Of a DNA stretch of 64,000 nucleotides, positions 41,790 to 53,401 are shown piece by piece. A program made the position numbers and the translations under genes. The stretch is from assembly GCA_038030265.1 (NCBI GenBank), contig CM075937.1, forward strand, positions 47,534,198-47,598,197, in the 5' to 3' direction. Under the pieces are notes generated by a model that was not told where the DNA came from, made no database searches, and was given only the letters and a program-made list of their open reading frames with translations. Positions within the stretch are counted from its first letter, which is position 1. Every line of letters starts with the position of its first letter. Source of the stretch: Corythucha ciliata (taxonomy: Eukaryota; Arthropoda; Insecta; Hemiptera; Tingidae).

Positions 41790-44700
41790 CTACGTTACGT
41801 AGTCTTTAAAACGGCGCGGTGGCTGTCTAGTCCTGGTAGGTCTAGTCTCAGAGGCGACGCTCGGTTCCTCGTCCTTATCAGAGGGTTCGTTCTCTTCAGG
41901 GGTGGCGACCTCGTCGTCTGACTGAATCATACGCCGATACCTCTCAAGAGTTTCGGCTGGGGTTGGGGCGTCATCGATCTCGTTGTCCGGCTCGCTCACG
42001 TCGGAGTCGCATTCCGGGTCGTACGTCTGGAATGGTTTAAGTGCCGATACATGGGCATTAGTGACATAGTATCGCCCTGTGGTTTTTCTCAATGAGGCGA
42101 CTTTATAAGAGTCACCCGGATACTTCGCTGTAATAACCAGTGGACCTCGATACTTATCCTGGAGCTTGGTCGGCTCTCCAGTTTGGGTGGGCGCTCTCCG
42201 AAGATAGACCAGCTGGCCCAGTTCATATTGGACTTCAGGTCTGCGGTCATGTCTAGCCTTCCACTTTTCATGAGCTGAACTGATCTTCGCACGAACCTCC
42301 TCCTGGACTATGTCTGGCGGGGCGTAACTCGGTGTTGTCACCTGATCCGTGATGTCCCGCAGTTCCCCGTCTTTCCGTCTGGGAAAATAACCAAAGAGAG
42401 TATTGAATGGGGACCTACCAGTCGTATGATTTGGGGCATCATTTAAACAATGCTCCACTTCATTTAGATTTGAGTCCCATTCCACCTCACTCCCCATATT
42501 CGCTTGGATTACTGGCACAATCGTTCGGTTAACCCTCTCCACCTGGCCGTTCGCACGCGGGTGCCGTACGCTGACATGGATGATATTAATGCTTCGTTCG
42601 GTGCAGTAGTCCGAGAACTCTTTGGAGGTGAATGCGGTGCCTCTGTCGCATATAAATCGTCTGGGCATCCCAAAATCTCCGACTAGGTCCTACATGGCGG
42701 TTACTACGTGTTTCGTTCGGGTCGATCCGCATGGATAAATACGACAAAACTTAGTTAAGTTATCAATGGCCACCAGAACGAAGGCGTTCCCCCTCCTGGA
42801 TCTAATGAATGGTCGTAGATGATCCAGATGAACCGTTTCGAAGGGTCGTTTCCCCGCCTCAATTGGGTGAAGGCGTCCTGGCTTCTTCCCTCCGGGCATC
42901 TTCGTTAACAAGCATGTGAGGCACATGGCGATATGCTGTTTTACATAACGTTTCATCCCTGGAAAATAATAATTTTCGCCAATCAGGGCTACGGTTCTGT
43001 CCACGGCAAAATGTCCGCTTTGGTCATGGAATTTCACGACTAGACTTTTCCTGTGACATTTAGGGACCACAAATTTAAACGACTCGCCCAGCTTCTTACA
43101 AAGGAGATCTTCTCGAAGCGCATACGATCGGGTTTGTTCTTTTTCCTCCTTCGCTCTCTCCTCAGGGGGTTTCTCCAAGATATCAATGGTAGCTCGCAAG
43201 TCCAGGTCTTGTCTCTGTATCCCTGCGATAAAATCGAACATGCTGACGTCACCCTCCATAGTGATACTCATCGAGTACACCTCGACTCTCCTCCCGAGGA
43301 TCTCATCGAGGGTGTCAGTCGCCACCTCGACAGGTGCTCGACTCAGAGCATCCACGTGAGTCATCTTCGTACCGGGTCGGTGTCTGATCTCGAGTTCGAA
43401 TTCGGCCATTAATTCACTCCATCGGGCAACAAGGGGTACTCCCAAAATCATTGGCCGTAGTCTGTCCAATACCCAAACGATGGCCATCAGCTCGTGTTTT
43501 GTAGAGTGGTATCGTTCCTCCACTGGAGTGAGCTTTTTGCTGAGAAAGTGTACCGGTCTTAAGGTACCCGTTTCGTCTTTCTGCATCACGATGGCTCCCA
43601 ACCCGTTTGAACTCGCATCCGTGTGTAATTCGGTGTAATCTGCCGGATTAAAAATTTTTAGAAAGGGCTCATTCCAGTGTCCAAGTGCTGTAAAGTTGAC
43701 TTCGGTGAGGTTTGGCGGTTCCTCCACGTCGATTACCTCCATATCTCGGAATGGGGCTCTTTCCGCCTCAATTAACACCGTGGCACCATCCACCCTTACC
43801 AGTGCCGTCCCAGGGGCGTCGATCCAGGTGCGTCCAATGATGAGGGGCTGTGGAAGAGAATCATCCGACATTATCAGGACTCTCACACGGTTACTTACGT
43901 CGTATATTTCGATGTGAGTTTCCGTCTCGCCGATGGTCTCGGAGACCGGCTCTGTCAAACTCCCCACTCCAAAGATGGGAATTGTTTTCCTCACGGAGTT
44001 CAACTCAAGATGCTTGGCAGTGCTTTCTCTCATCAAACACTCACTACTGCCCGTGTCGATTAAGGCCCGAAAATGAGAATCTCGAACGCGTACAGTTTTC
44101 ACGCAAGAGTGAATATTGTCCGTTTCCCGACACGCCCTCGCTAGAAATGTCTTGGCATTATTCCGATAATTATCCGTCTTTTGTGGGCAGTCCTTCTCGA
44201 TATACCCCTGTTGGCGACAATTAAAGCAGGTGTTTTGCCCGTCGGGACACGAATTGGACTTATGGCCCTTCTTACCGCATCGGTAACAACGGACTGGCGG
44301 TGCGGGGGTAACTCCAACTGAAACCGGCACGGTCTCGATTTTAGGGGGTGCGGGGGAGGGGGTTTTGAACGAACTTTTTACAATATTTACATTGTTACGA
44401 GGTGACTGCCTGTCTCTCATCGAAAATCTAGATCTACGCGAATCGTCCACTCTCGCAAATTCCCGGATATCGTCCGCCAATTCGTCCTCGTCACTTTGTA
44501 CCCGCGATAAAAGGTGATACGCAAGGTCCCGCGACCACAGACTCTCGATAACGGCCTCCCGTATGTCCTTGAAAGGTAATTCTAACACGCGACACAGACG
44601 CACTTTTTCGTGAAAATAATCAAGAACCGGCTCCCCTTTACCCTGGATACGAGCGGTCATAACTTTCCATCTCTCCGCCTTACTCTTTGTACCGACAAAA

Positions 44701-45068
44701 GATTTTCGGAATTGAGCCTCAAAACCCTCCCACCCTGCAAATTCTCGACTCGCATACCAGTTCTTGGCGGCACCCACCAAATAATGAGTCCGTGCGGCCT
44801 CTAATTGTAAGTTAGGCGGCCAATGGTTTAGCGCGGTGAGGTTAATAATGCTCTGTAACCACCCTTCAGCCACATGTGATGCCTCATGGCCCGTAAAATG
44901 TTCGAGGGAACGCGAAAGGTCCGGGATAAACCGCGTCTCGACCGGCTCCCGTCCACGGTTCTGCAGTCCCATGACAGCATTATTTTGTTGAATTAGTAAA
45001 TTCATGAGGGCATTAATATCTAGGGCAACCCCTTCGGCTCCTTCTTCACCATCAGTAGGGTTAACCAT
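41790..45068 (-). pseudogene. Gypsy gag-pol lacking reverse transcriptase
   Basis: One minus-strand frame runs from an ATG at 45068 to 41790 with a single in-frame TAG at 42690-42692. In order it has a gag capsid region, two zinc knuckles (CYRCGKKGHKSNSC intact; in the second, CFNCRQQGYIEKDC, Tyr replaces His), a protease with DTGS, then directly an RNase H (LHTDASSNGLGA), the integrase HHCC domain, the DDE core and a GPY/F-like C-terminus. The entire reverse transcriptase palm is missing and the RNase H-tether region is shortened, both without breaking the frame. The element cannot copy itself but could supply gag, protease and integrase apart from the stop. An upstream extension to 45260 is open but follows no gag pattern. 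Confidence 0.88.
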
Positions 45069-45331
45069 TGTTCTCTCACCGGAATCGAAATTTACACTAA
45101 TTACACGAATTTTAGTCAATATAACCGCAAATAAAATACAATAAAATAAGCGCCGAGAACGAGAAATATTTACAGGATTTACAGGAGATATATATATATA
45201 TGCACGTATATTACAAACCGGGTCAAACTCCGCCGTCTCCCATCTGCTCACTGAGTTCAATGAAATAAAAAAAAATTAGTCACACTTCTCGAATAATCAT
45301 GAATGTTCATCCAATCCCACTTCTGAATAAA

Positions 45332-45500
45332 TGTTATCTTTCTCTAAATCTTCTCTTCTTTAGGATGTCGATGGATATCAAAAATAAAAATAAAAACTCG
45401 AACACGAAATAAAATCTCTTCTACTTCTATATTCAAAAAAACTTCTCATACATCTACTCTTAGCCATCTATCTCAAAACCAACTCTATCCTCTTTTCACA
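45332..45500 (-). repeat. 5' LTR of gypsy element
   Basis: Starts TGTTATCTTTCTC and matches 41101-41246 up to about 45483; the outer end may be the ACA at 45500. Sequence identity is about 93-95%, with a 7-bp length difference in a TCTTCTACTT stretch. Confidence 0.7.
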
Positions 45501-45559
45501 ATTCATCCCGTCTGACCCCTTCCCTCAATTGTCCATCTCAATTAATTGGCTTGATTAAT

Positions 45560-46655
45560 TGGCGCTAACAATTCACGCGGCTAAAACTGAGAAAAGCGCT
45601 AATTCAAGGACAAAAAAGAGAAAAAAGCGATAATTCGCGTCTTAAAAATGATGAAACAAGCTATAATTCATGGCTAAAATTATGATAAAGTGCTACAATT
45701 TAGCAGCTATAAAAATTGAGAAAAAAAGGGAATTCACAGCTCTCACTGCTTCACAGATTCTCGGGGCAACATTGGGACTGAAATTGAGATAAAGCGCTAA
45801 TTCACGAGTGAAATAGACAAGAACGCGAAATCGCGTCTAAAAGTGGAGAAAAACGATAGTTCTTGTAGCTAAGGTATGCAAAATTACGATTTTACTGATA
45901 AAATAGAGAAAAAGCGCAGCTAAAATTGCGAAAATGTGCTAATTCACTACTAAAACTGAGGAAAAAACCGCTAATTCACAGCTTGAAAATGAGAAAACGC
46001 CAACTCGACTATTCTTGGGGCCACTTCAGGGCTGACACGGAGAAAAAGCGCTAATTCACGCCTAAAATTGAGATAACGCCAACTCACGGATTTTCGGGGC
46101 TGAGACTGACATTGTGAAAAAGCGCTGATTCACAGCGTGAAACAGAGAAAGACGCGAATGCGCGTCTAAAAATGGAGGAAAACTCCAAGTCCCAGCTAAA
46201 GGGTCCTATAAAAAATTGCGATTTTACGGATAAAATCGAGAAAAAGTGCTATAATTCGCAGCTAAAATTAAGAATGTGCTCATTCACTACTAAAATTGAG
46301 GGTATAAAAGGCGAAATCACAGCTGAAATTGAGAGAACACCAACTCGCAACTTTGGGAATAAAATTGAGAAAAAGCGCTAGTTCAAGCGGCTAAAACTGT
46401 GAAAAAGTGCTAATTCATGGGTAACAAATATAGAAGAACACGAATTGGCGTTTAAAATGGAAAAAAGCGCCAATTCGCGGCTTAAATTTATAAAACTTGC
46501 TAATTTTCGGATAAAATTGGGAAAGAGCACTCAAACGCTACCCAATTTGCAGATTCTTGAGGCAATTTCACGGCTAAGAGCTTATAAAAAACGCCGATTC
46601 GCGTCTAAAAATGAGAAAATGTGCTAATTCGTGGATGAAATTGAGGAAAAAGCAG
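45560..46655 (+). repeat. Degenerate 32-bp repeat array, forward polarity
   Basis: Same family and polarity as 39900-41096; the gypsy element separates them. Spacers GGGGCAACATTGGGACTG (near 45763), GGGGCCACTTCAGGGCTG (46018) and GAGGCAATTTCACGG (46560) recur. It ends at CAGTGGCGACGCGTG, a transposon-end-like sequence. Confidence 0.92.
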
Positions 46656-47012
46656 TGGCGACGCGTGAAACTTTTGGCTGGTCATCTCCACGTGTGTACC
46701 CCCCCCCCCCCTTCTCAACCCCTTTTCTGTTATGAGGGCAAATATGATTCATAAAATAAATATGGCCTCGCTCATAATGCATATTTTTCACGATCCAAAA
46801 CCTCTAACAAGCATTCTGGCCTGCTGGATTTGCTATATATGATAAATTTCTACTTATGGCACAATTTTCATCCATTGTTGTATACATCGTTCGAATTATA
46901 CAATTTGATTCGTTCAATCCAATTATTGTGGGGTTTCAGTTAATTGTCTCTAAAAGAAATTCACTTTTCCTTAAATGCTCCCGTCGGAATTATTCACATT
47001 TTTCAGCACACA
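46656..47012. other. Target region of BEL insertion; no gene
   Basis: AT-rich unique sequence ending in ACACA (47008-47012), which is duplicated after the 3' LTR at 53397-53401. Confidence 0.6.
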
Positions 47013-47479
47013 TTTTCGATAAAGAATCGATTGGCGCGAACACGTGCACAAAAAGAAATGATTGAGCCAGAATACCGAACGTTGGTGGTGAAAACATGGT
47101 GGCTGCATGTACAGAAGTTCAAGATTGCTTGATCCTTTAATTTTGTTCGAAGTTTTATGTAAAGACAGTGCGCGGGAACTATTTATTGGTACCGAACATT
47201 TCACAGTTTTTTGTATATCGTTTGTGTATAGTTGTGAGCGTGTTGGTTCGAGTAAAACAAGCCGATTTCGGAACCTGAATTTTTTCGTCGGAGCAACAAC
47301 TAAGGGGCCCCCACCGAAGCCACACTGCCACAACTCGTTCACCACACTCGTAAAGTCGTGAGTTATTTTGGAGTTTTTTTTTTTTTTTTTTGTAACTTTG
47401 AACATTTTCTTTGTATTTTATGGAACTAGCCCGGAAGTGCAGTTGCACTACGGAATTAAAAGTAAATAAATAAAAAACA
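47013..47479 (+). repeat. BEL 5' LTR
   Basis: 467 bp. The first bases read TTTTCGATAAAG where the 3' LTR has TGTTCGATAAAG, so the canonical TG is mutated. It ends AAAAAACA. A T-run near 47371 differs in length from the 3' copy. Confidence 0.93.
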
Positions 47480-47723
47480 TGGTCCTCCGAGCCAGGATAT
47501 TGTCCTGTTATAATATATAACACATCGTACCATTAAAGTTTTGCTATACGTACTTTAATTTTGTAAATCGGCAAGGGAGAAGTAATAACCCTTCCCCCAC
47601 TTCACCGTTCGTCTTCGCTAATATCCTTATCAGTTTAACAGTCGGTTTTACCCGCCGTTTAGTTGTGTGTTTCGCGGTAAACCGGTTTCCCCCGTCTTTT
47701 TCTTCACCTTTCGAACTTGAAAA

Positions 47724-48955
47724 ATGGCCAATTCAGATTTGTTGGAGTGGGCTGACCTAAAGTTTTTGTTATCGAGAGCGGAGTACCTTTCCCAGCTTGG
47801 GGAAATGGTAAACGATGCCGCCCGAAAAGAGTGTTTAGATATTATTGAAGAACGCTCGAACACAACAAATTCGTTCCTAAAGTTGTCACTTTCGACCTCT
47901 TTACCCGGGGAAGTAACCCCTCAGACTGTACTGGACAGCCTAAATAAATTTGTCTCTTATTCGTATGCCATTGAGGCGAATGTCAAGCCGTCAGTTTCGA
48001 CGCAGCAGGCGCGTTCTCATTCACCGACGCCTAGCCAAAGTTCTTCTAAGTCTTCCTCTTCGGACTCTGAGATTAAACAGTCGGGTGGCTGCCTCCCCTC
48101 GTTCGACTTTTCTCAAGAAATGGAAAATTTACATTTCGGTGGTGGAGCAGACGTTCGCCTCCCAATAATTGAACTACTATGGATTGCAAAAATATCGTCA
48201 ATTCATCAGAATTGGAGAACCTGTTGACACATTTTACCACGAATGTCGAAGCATTGATGCTCCTGGGTTTCCCTGTTGACAGCTGGGATTTGATCTTAAC
48301 TAATTTAGTTCTCCAAAAAGTGGATTACAACACGAGACAGTCGTTTGAAAACGACAATGACCATGACCTTCCAAAATTCGAAGACCTGATCAAATTTTTA
48401 GAGAAAAGAGTCCGGGCTCTAAAATCAACAGAATTGCTTGTGTCAAAACCAATTTCGATCCCTTCTTCGTCAAAAAATAATCCGACAAGCTTGAAAAATC
48501 CATCAAAATCAGTTTTTTTAAACACTTCTTCGTCCTCGTGCGCCGCTTGTTCGGAGACTCACGCGCTGTACACTTGTAAAAAATTCTTAAGATTAAAACC
48601 CCTTGAAAGGTATAAGTTCGTTAAAGAAAAAGGATTGTGCGTCCTTTGTCTGAGCTCGGCTCATAAAGTAAGCAAATGTCCTGGAAATGTAAAGTCTGCA
48701 ACCACATGCACAACTCGCTTTTGCATTACAGCAACGGCAACTCAGAGGCTTCAACACAAGAAGATTCGTATAACATCAATCGCACCAGCGTCCATGGTCG
48801 GTGGCCAAGGAGGTTGTCACAAAAGGCATCCTAAGGTCGTTTTATTGTCGACGTTACTTGTCGCTATCAGAAAGCCGGACGGCTCCAAGCACGTTACTCG
48901 AGCCTTGTTGGACAGCGCAGCGGCTCAGAATGCAGCTTCGTCACCATTCAATTAG
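47724..48955 (+). pseudogene. BEL gag and start of protease, frameshifted
   Basis: The first frame (47724-48227) encodes a gag N-terminus with a Ser-rich linker (TPSQSSSKSSSS). Similarity continues from about 48179 in another frame with FTTNVEALMLLGFPVDSWDL and LEKRVRALKS. Cys-rich CAACSETHALYTC and CVLCLSSAHKVSKCP (about 48540-48680) are zinc-binding motifs. The protease-like RALLDSAAAQNA (48898-48935) has DSAA where DSGS or DTGS is usual. At least one frameshift lies near 48165. Confidence 0.85.
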
Positions 48956-48987
48956 CCAACGACTTAGGTTGGAAATAATCTTTCAAC

Positions 48988-49608
48988 GTGACACCCATTA
49001 GAGGGTTATCAAATAACACCGCCACAAAAGCTACTGGCCCTGTCAAATTCACCATAACCCCTTTTTTTCGGGATAACCCAGCTTTGTCGATTTCAGCTCT
49101 CTGCACCGAGCGTATTTCGGGAAATTCACCGTCTGTCTCGATCCCACCGACGTTCTGGCCTCACTTCGAAGGCGTCCAATTAGCTGACCCAAGGTTCGGT
49201 ATTTCTCAGCCAGTTTCTATGCTGTTGGGGGCTAATGTCTTGCCACAGTTATTATTGTCAGATAGACGCTTCGGACCGCCCAATACTCCAATTGCGGTAG
49301 AAACCACGTTTGGTTATGTTATTTTGGGTCCTGCGACAGAAATCGCTTCGCCTCAATCAGTTTCAGTTTTTCATGCGGTGAGTCACGAAACGTCATGTCA
49401 GCAAGAATTGAACGACATCGTTAAGTCATTTTGGGAAATCGAGCAGGTCCCAAACCAACCTGTAATTTCAAAAGAGGACGAGATGTGTGAAAAAACTTAT
49501 CAAAATTTCGTCGAGCGGACCTCTGAAGGGCGCTACAAAGTTCCTCTCACTTTTCGGTCTGGCGAGCCTGAGTTAGGCGACTCGCGTTTAAGCATTTTCA
49601 CTCTTTGA
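48988..49608 (+). pseudogene. BEL protease C-terminal and linker region
   Basis: An open frame of 206 residues with VQLADPRF, MLLGANVLPQLL and AVETTFGYVILGP, the conserved segment between protease and reverse transcriptase in Pao/BEL elements. It is out of frame with the next coding block by a small shift at 49605. Confidence 0.85.
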
Positions 49609-51017
49609 AACAACGCCTGACTGCGAATCCCGTACTGTACCAAAAATACAGCGATTTCTTGAAAATGTTTCTGAATCAAGGGTATATGGAGGAAGTCAGT
49701 GACGTGACAACAATTGAAAGTTCGTTTTATTTGCCGCATCATTGTGTCATAAAAGAAAGCACTACGACTGACCTTCGAGTCGTGTTCGATGCCGCAGCGA
49801 GGTCCACAAACGGGCGCTCTCTTAACAATTGTTTACTTCCAGGCCCAAAGCTTCAAAATAATTTGGCTGAGCTTTTAGTGAAATTTCGTACGTCTCCTAT
49901 CGCGTTGGTCGGAGACATTCGCAAAATGTTCTTGCAAATTTTGCTGCACGAACCCCACACCGTCTATCAGTTGATTTTGTGGAGATTTCATCAAAATGAA
50001 GACATAAAGACGTACCGTCTCAAAACTGTTACTTTCGGTTTAAATTGTAGTCCCTATTTAGCAATTAGAACATTGCATCAGTTGAGTCGCGACGAGGGTG
50101 ATAATTTCCCTCTCGGAGCTTCAGAGCTCGTCAATGATTTTTATGTCGACGACTTGTTATCCTGCACACCGGATATTAACACGGCAAAACAAACAGTTCG
50201 AGAACTGCGAGAATTACTCTCAAGAGGTGGTTTCTCAATTGAAAAATAGTGTAGTAATTCCGTCGAAGCACTGGACGAACTTCCGGAATCTGCAAAAAGA
50301 AATGTCTCGGTTGTCGAGTTTGACTCCGACTCAAACTTTGTAAAAGTTTTAGGCTTAAATTGGGAGCCTATGAAGGATATTTTCTCATATCAAGTCCGAG
50401 AACTCACCGGACCAGAAACCAAACGAGGTGTTCCATCGAGCATTGCGAAAATTTTCGACCCTCTTGGATGGCTTTCGCCTATTATAATTGTTGCCAAACT
50501 CCTGCTACAAGAAATCTGGAAAAGGGAATTGGATTAGAACGATCCACTTCCGCCAGACGTCGTGCAGTCATGGAACAACTTTCGGTTAGACGTTCACCTC
50601 TGTAACGACGTTTCAGTGCCCAGACCGATCTATTTCAAAAAAATTCCGCAGGCATACATCTTGCACGGATTCTACGACGCGTCTTTAAATGCTTATGCTA
50701 GTGTCGCATACATTTTCGTCTCGTACCCTAACCAGCCGGCCGAAACGTTTCTTCTGGCCGCAAAATCGAAAATTGCTCCTGCAAAAGGAATTATTTCACT
50801 AGCAAGACTGGTATTGCTGGGCGCCGTTCTTCTAACTCAGCTTCTGCGTTTTTGTTTGAAGTCTCTACAAAAACTGGAGTTATCAATTGTTGCCTGTTGG
50901 TCGGACTCAATGATCACTCTACAGAGGATCAATTCGGATCCTGCGCGGTGGCAAACATTCGTGGCCCATAGAGTCCAAAAAATACAAGAAGGGACAAATA
51001 CAAAATGGTGGAGCTAG
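49605..51017 (+). pseudogene. BEL reverse transcriptase and RNase H, two stops
   Basis: DLRVVFDAAARS, ALVGDIRKMFLQI (first Asp), TFGLNCSPYLAIRTLHQL and NDFYVDDLLS (YVDD catalytic pair, about 50140) define the reverse transcriptase. In-frame TAG codons stand at 50247 and 50535. RNase H follows with HGFYDASLNAYASVAY and VACWSDSMITLQ. The same frame is kept across both stops. Confidence 0.88.
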
Positions 51018-51153
51018 GTAGGTACCTTTCGCTCTAAACCCAGCGGATTGTGCCTCCAGGGGAATAACCCCAAAAGAGTTGATGGAACACCAGTTGTGGA
51101 GGAACGGCCCTGAATTTTTGACCCATTCGTCGACGTCGTGACCTGAGAGTCCT

Positions 51154-52695
51154 GTGCCTATTAGTTTCAACCCAACGGATCTCGAAGAGCGTAAAACAAA
51201 CGCGGTGCACTGTTTAGTCTCGCGTAGCACCGATTTTGACTACATATTGCAATTTTATTCGCATCTTCTTCGTCTACAACGCGTTACAGCATACTTATTT
51301 CGAGCGGTCACCCTTCGTAATGGGCGAAATTCAGGTCAGCTCCGAACGTCAGAACTAAAGAAAGCGTTGACTTTCTGGATTAAATTTGAACAGGCTAAGC
51401 ATTTCGCTGAAGTAATCGCGAACATTAAGTCGGGAAAGCCCCTGGTCAAAACCATGGTAAGATTTTCCCCATTCATAGACGATGAAGGGGTCCTAAGAGT
51501 CGGTGGTCGGCTGCAAAATTCCGATTTGTCGGTGGAAAATTGTCATCCTATCCTACTACCGCAAAAGTCTCATTTGAGTCTCCTAATCGTGCGATTTTAT
51601 CATACAAGTTTTGGTCACCTCGGACCCGGTCAGCTTCAAGCAGCGGTCATGCGACGGTTTTGGATTATATCAGCGCGGCGTTTAGCTCGAAGCTTGTATT
51701 TCAATTGCGTAGAGTGCTACAAACTAAAACCGAAACTCGCTAAAGCGATCATGGGTAATCTTCCAACATCACGAATTTTGGGAGTTCGTCCCTTTCTTAA
51801 AACGGGTGTGGACTTCACCGGCCCTCTTCTTATAAAATCTTCTAACCTAAGAAAAGCTCCTGTTGAAAAGGCTTATGTCGCTGTTTTCGTTTGTATGGCC
51901 ACTAAAGCCTGCCATCTTGAACTAGTTTCGTCTTTGTCCACTAGTTCCTTTTTAAATGCACTCGACCGATTCGTTGCGCGGCGAGGTTTGTGCAGGGAAA
52001 TGCACTCAGACAACGGAACAAATTTTGTGGGAGCAAACAATGAGTTGAAAAAATTCCTAACAAACTCCAAAGTCCAGGAAGTCATCGCAGACTATGCCAC
52101 TACGAAGGAGATCAATTGGATTTTTAACCCTCCGTCAGCGCCGCACTTTGGCGGTCTGTGGGAAGCCACAGTCAAGTCGATGAAAACAAACTTGTTAAAA
52201 ATCGTCGGAAATATTTCCCTCACGTTTGAAGAACTGTATACAGTTCTTACAAAGGTCGAAGCTATGCTAAATTCACGACCATTAACACAACTAAGCACCG
52301 ATCCTAAGGAGTTCGACATTCTCACCCCCGGACATTTCTTGGTGTTTAGCCCTCTAACGGCTGTTCCAGGACCTGACTTTTCAGATCAACAAAACCCTCC
52401 ACAGTTGAAACGGTGGGAGTTATTACTGCAATTGCAACGCGACATATGGAGCGCCGAATACCTGTCGTCGCTACAAGTTCGCTCGAGGTGGACAAAATCA
52501 AGCCCAAACATCCGAGAAGGAGCATTAGTACTCGTAAAGAAAGACAATTTGTCGCCGTTATCGTGGCCACGCGGTCGTATTTCAAAGTGTCACTCGGGAA
52601 AAGACAATGCCGTGCGCGTTGTGGACATTTTAACCCCCAGTGGAAAAGTTATTCGCAGACCAATTACGAAAGTCGCTCCTTTACCGATCTCATAA
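51154..52695 (+). CDS. BEL/Pao integrase ORF, intact
   Basis: An uninterrupted frame of 513 residues: an HHCC zinc-binding domain (FYHTSFGHLGPGQ, NCVECYKLKP), the DDE core (GVDFTGPLL; HSDNGTNFVG; APHFGGLWEATVKSMK) and the C-terminal region with LTPGHFLVF and RWELLLQLQRDIWSAEYL. Integrase inserts the cDNA copy into chromosomes. In an active element it would be cleaved from a gag-pol polyprotein; here it is in a different frame from RNase H, so it would not be made that way. The first residue is the first in-frame Met, not a true start. Confidence 0.9.
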   Translation: MPISFNPTDLEERKTNAVHCLVSRSTDFDYILQFYSHLLRLQRVTAYLFRAVTLRNGRNSGQLRTSELKKALTFWIKFEQAKHFAEVIANIKSGKPLVKTMVRFSPFIDDEGVLRVGGRLQNSDLSVENCHPILLPQKSHLSLLIVRFYHTSFGHLGPGQLQAAVMRRFWIISARRLARSLYFNCVECYKLKPKLAKAIMGNLPTSRILGVRPFLKTGVDFTGPLLIKSSNLRKAPVEKAYVAVFVCMATKACHLELVSSLSTSSFLNALDRFVARRGLCREMHSDNGTNFVGANNELKKFLTNSKVQEVIADYATTKEINWIFNPPSAPHFGGLWEATVKSMKTNLLKIVGNISLTFEELYTVLTKVEAMLNSRPLTQLSTDPKEFDILTPGHFLVFSPLTAVPGPDFSDQQNPPQLKRWELLLQLQRDIWSAEYLSSLQVRSRWTKSSPNIREGALVLVKKDNLSPLSWPRGRISKCHSGKDNAVRVVDILTPSGKVIRRPITKVAPLPIS

Positions 52696-52927
52696 ATGTT
52701 TAAGGGTTTTACCATATTTTTAGTAATTCAAAATTGTTTTTTTGTTTTGTTTTGTTTTTTCTCATTTCAATTTTAATTAGTTTCTTATTAGTTTTATGTC
52801 CTGCTAGTTATTTAACTTAGCAGCAACTACCCAGTTTAATTAGTATATGATTAAGTCTATTTGTAATTCCACGTTCGTTTATGTTGTTTGAAGCTGTGCT
52901 GAAACATGCGTTTCAGGGGGGGCAGTA

Positions 52928-53396
52928 TGTTCGATAAAGAATCGATTGGCGCGAACACGTGCACAAAAAGAAATGATTGAGCCAGAATACCGAACGTTGG
53001 TGGTGAAAACATGGTGGCTGTACAGAAGTTCAAGATTGCTTGATCCTTTAATTTTGTTCGAAGTTTTATGTAAAGACAGTGCGCGGGAACTATTTATTGG
53101 TACCGAACATTTCTAAGTTTTTTGTATATCGTTTGTGTATAGTTGTGAGGGTGTTGGTTCGAGTAAAACAAGCCGATTTCGGAACCTGAATTTTTTCGTC
53201 GGAGCAACAACTAAGGGGCCCCCACCGAAGCCACACTGCCACAACTCGTTCACCAGACTCGTAAAGTCGTGAGTTATTTTGGAGTTTTATTTTATTTTTA
53301 TTTTTTGTGTAACTTTGAACATTTTCTTTGTATTTTATGGAACTAGCCCGGAAGTGCAGTTGCACTACGGAATTAAAAGTAAATAAATAAAAAACA
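52928..53396 (+). repeat. BEL 3' LTR
   Basis: 469 bp, starting TGTTCGATAAAG after a GGGGGGCAGTA polypurine tract (52915-52927) and ending AAAAACA. Differences from the 5' copy are a 4-bp deletion near 53020, a few substitutions and a T-tract variant. Confidence 0.94.
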
Positions 53397-53401
53397 ACAC
53401 A

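Larger units (their letters stand above)
47013..53396 (+). mobile_element. BEL/Pao LTR retrotransposon, full length
   Basis: Two direct LTRs (47013-47479 and 52928-53396) flank gag, protease, reverse transcriptase, RNase H and integrase in BEL/Pao order on the plus strand. A perfect 5-bp target duplication ACACA borders the element. The LTRs are about 98% identical, so the insertion is young, yet gag-pol needs several frame changes and has two in-frame stops. Confidence 0.95.
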
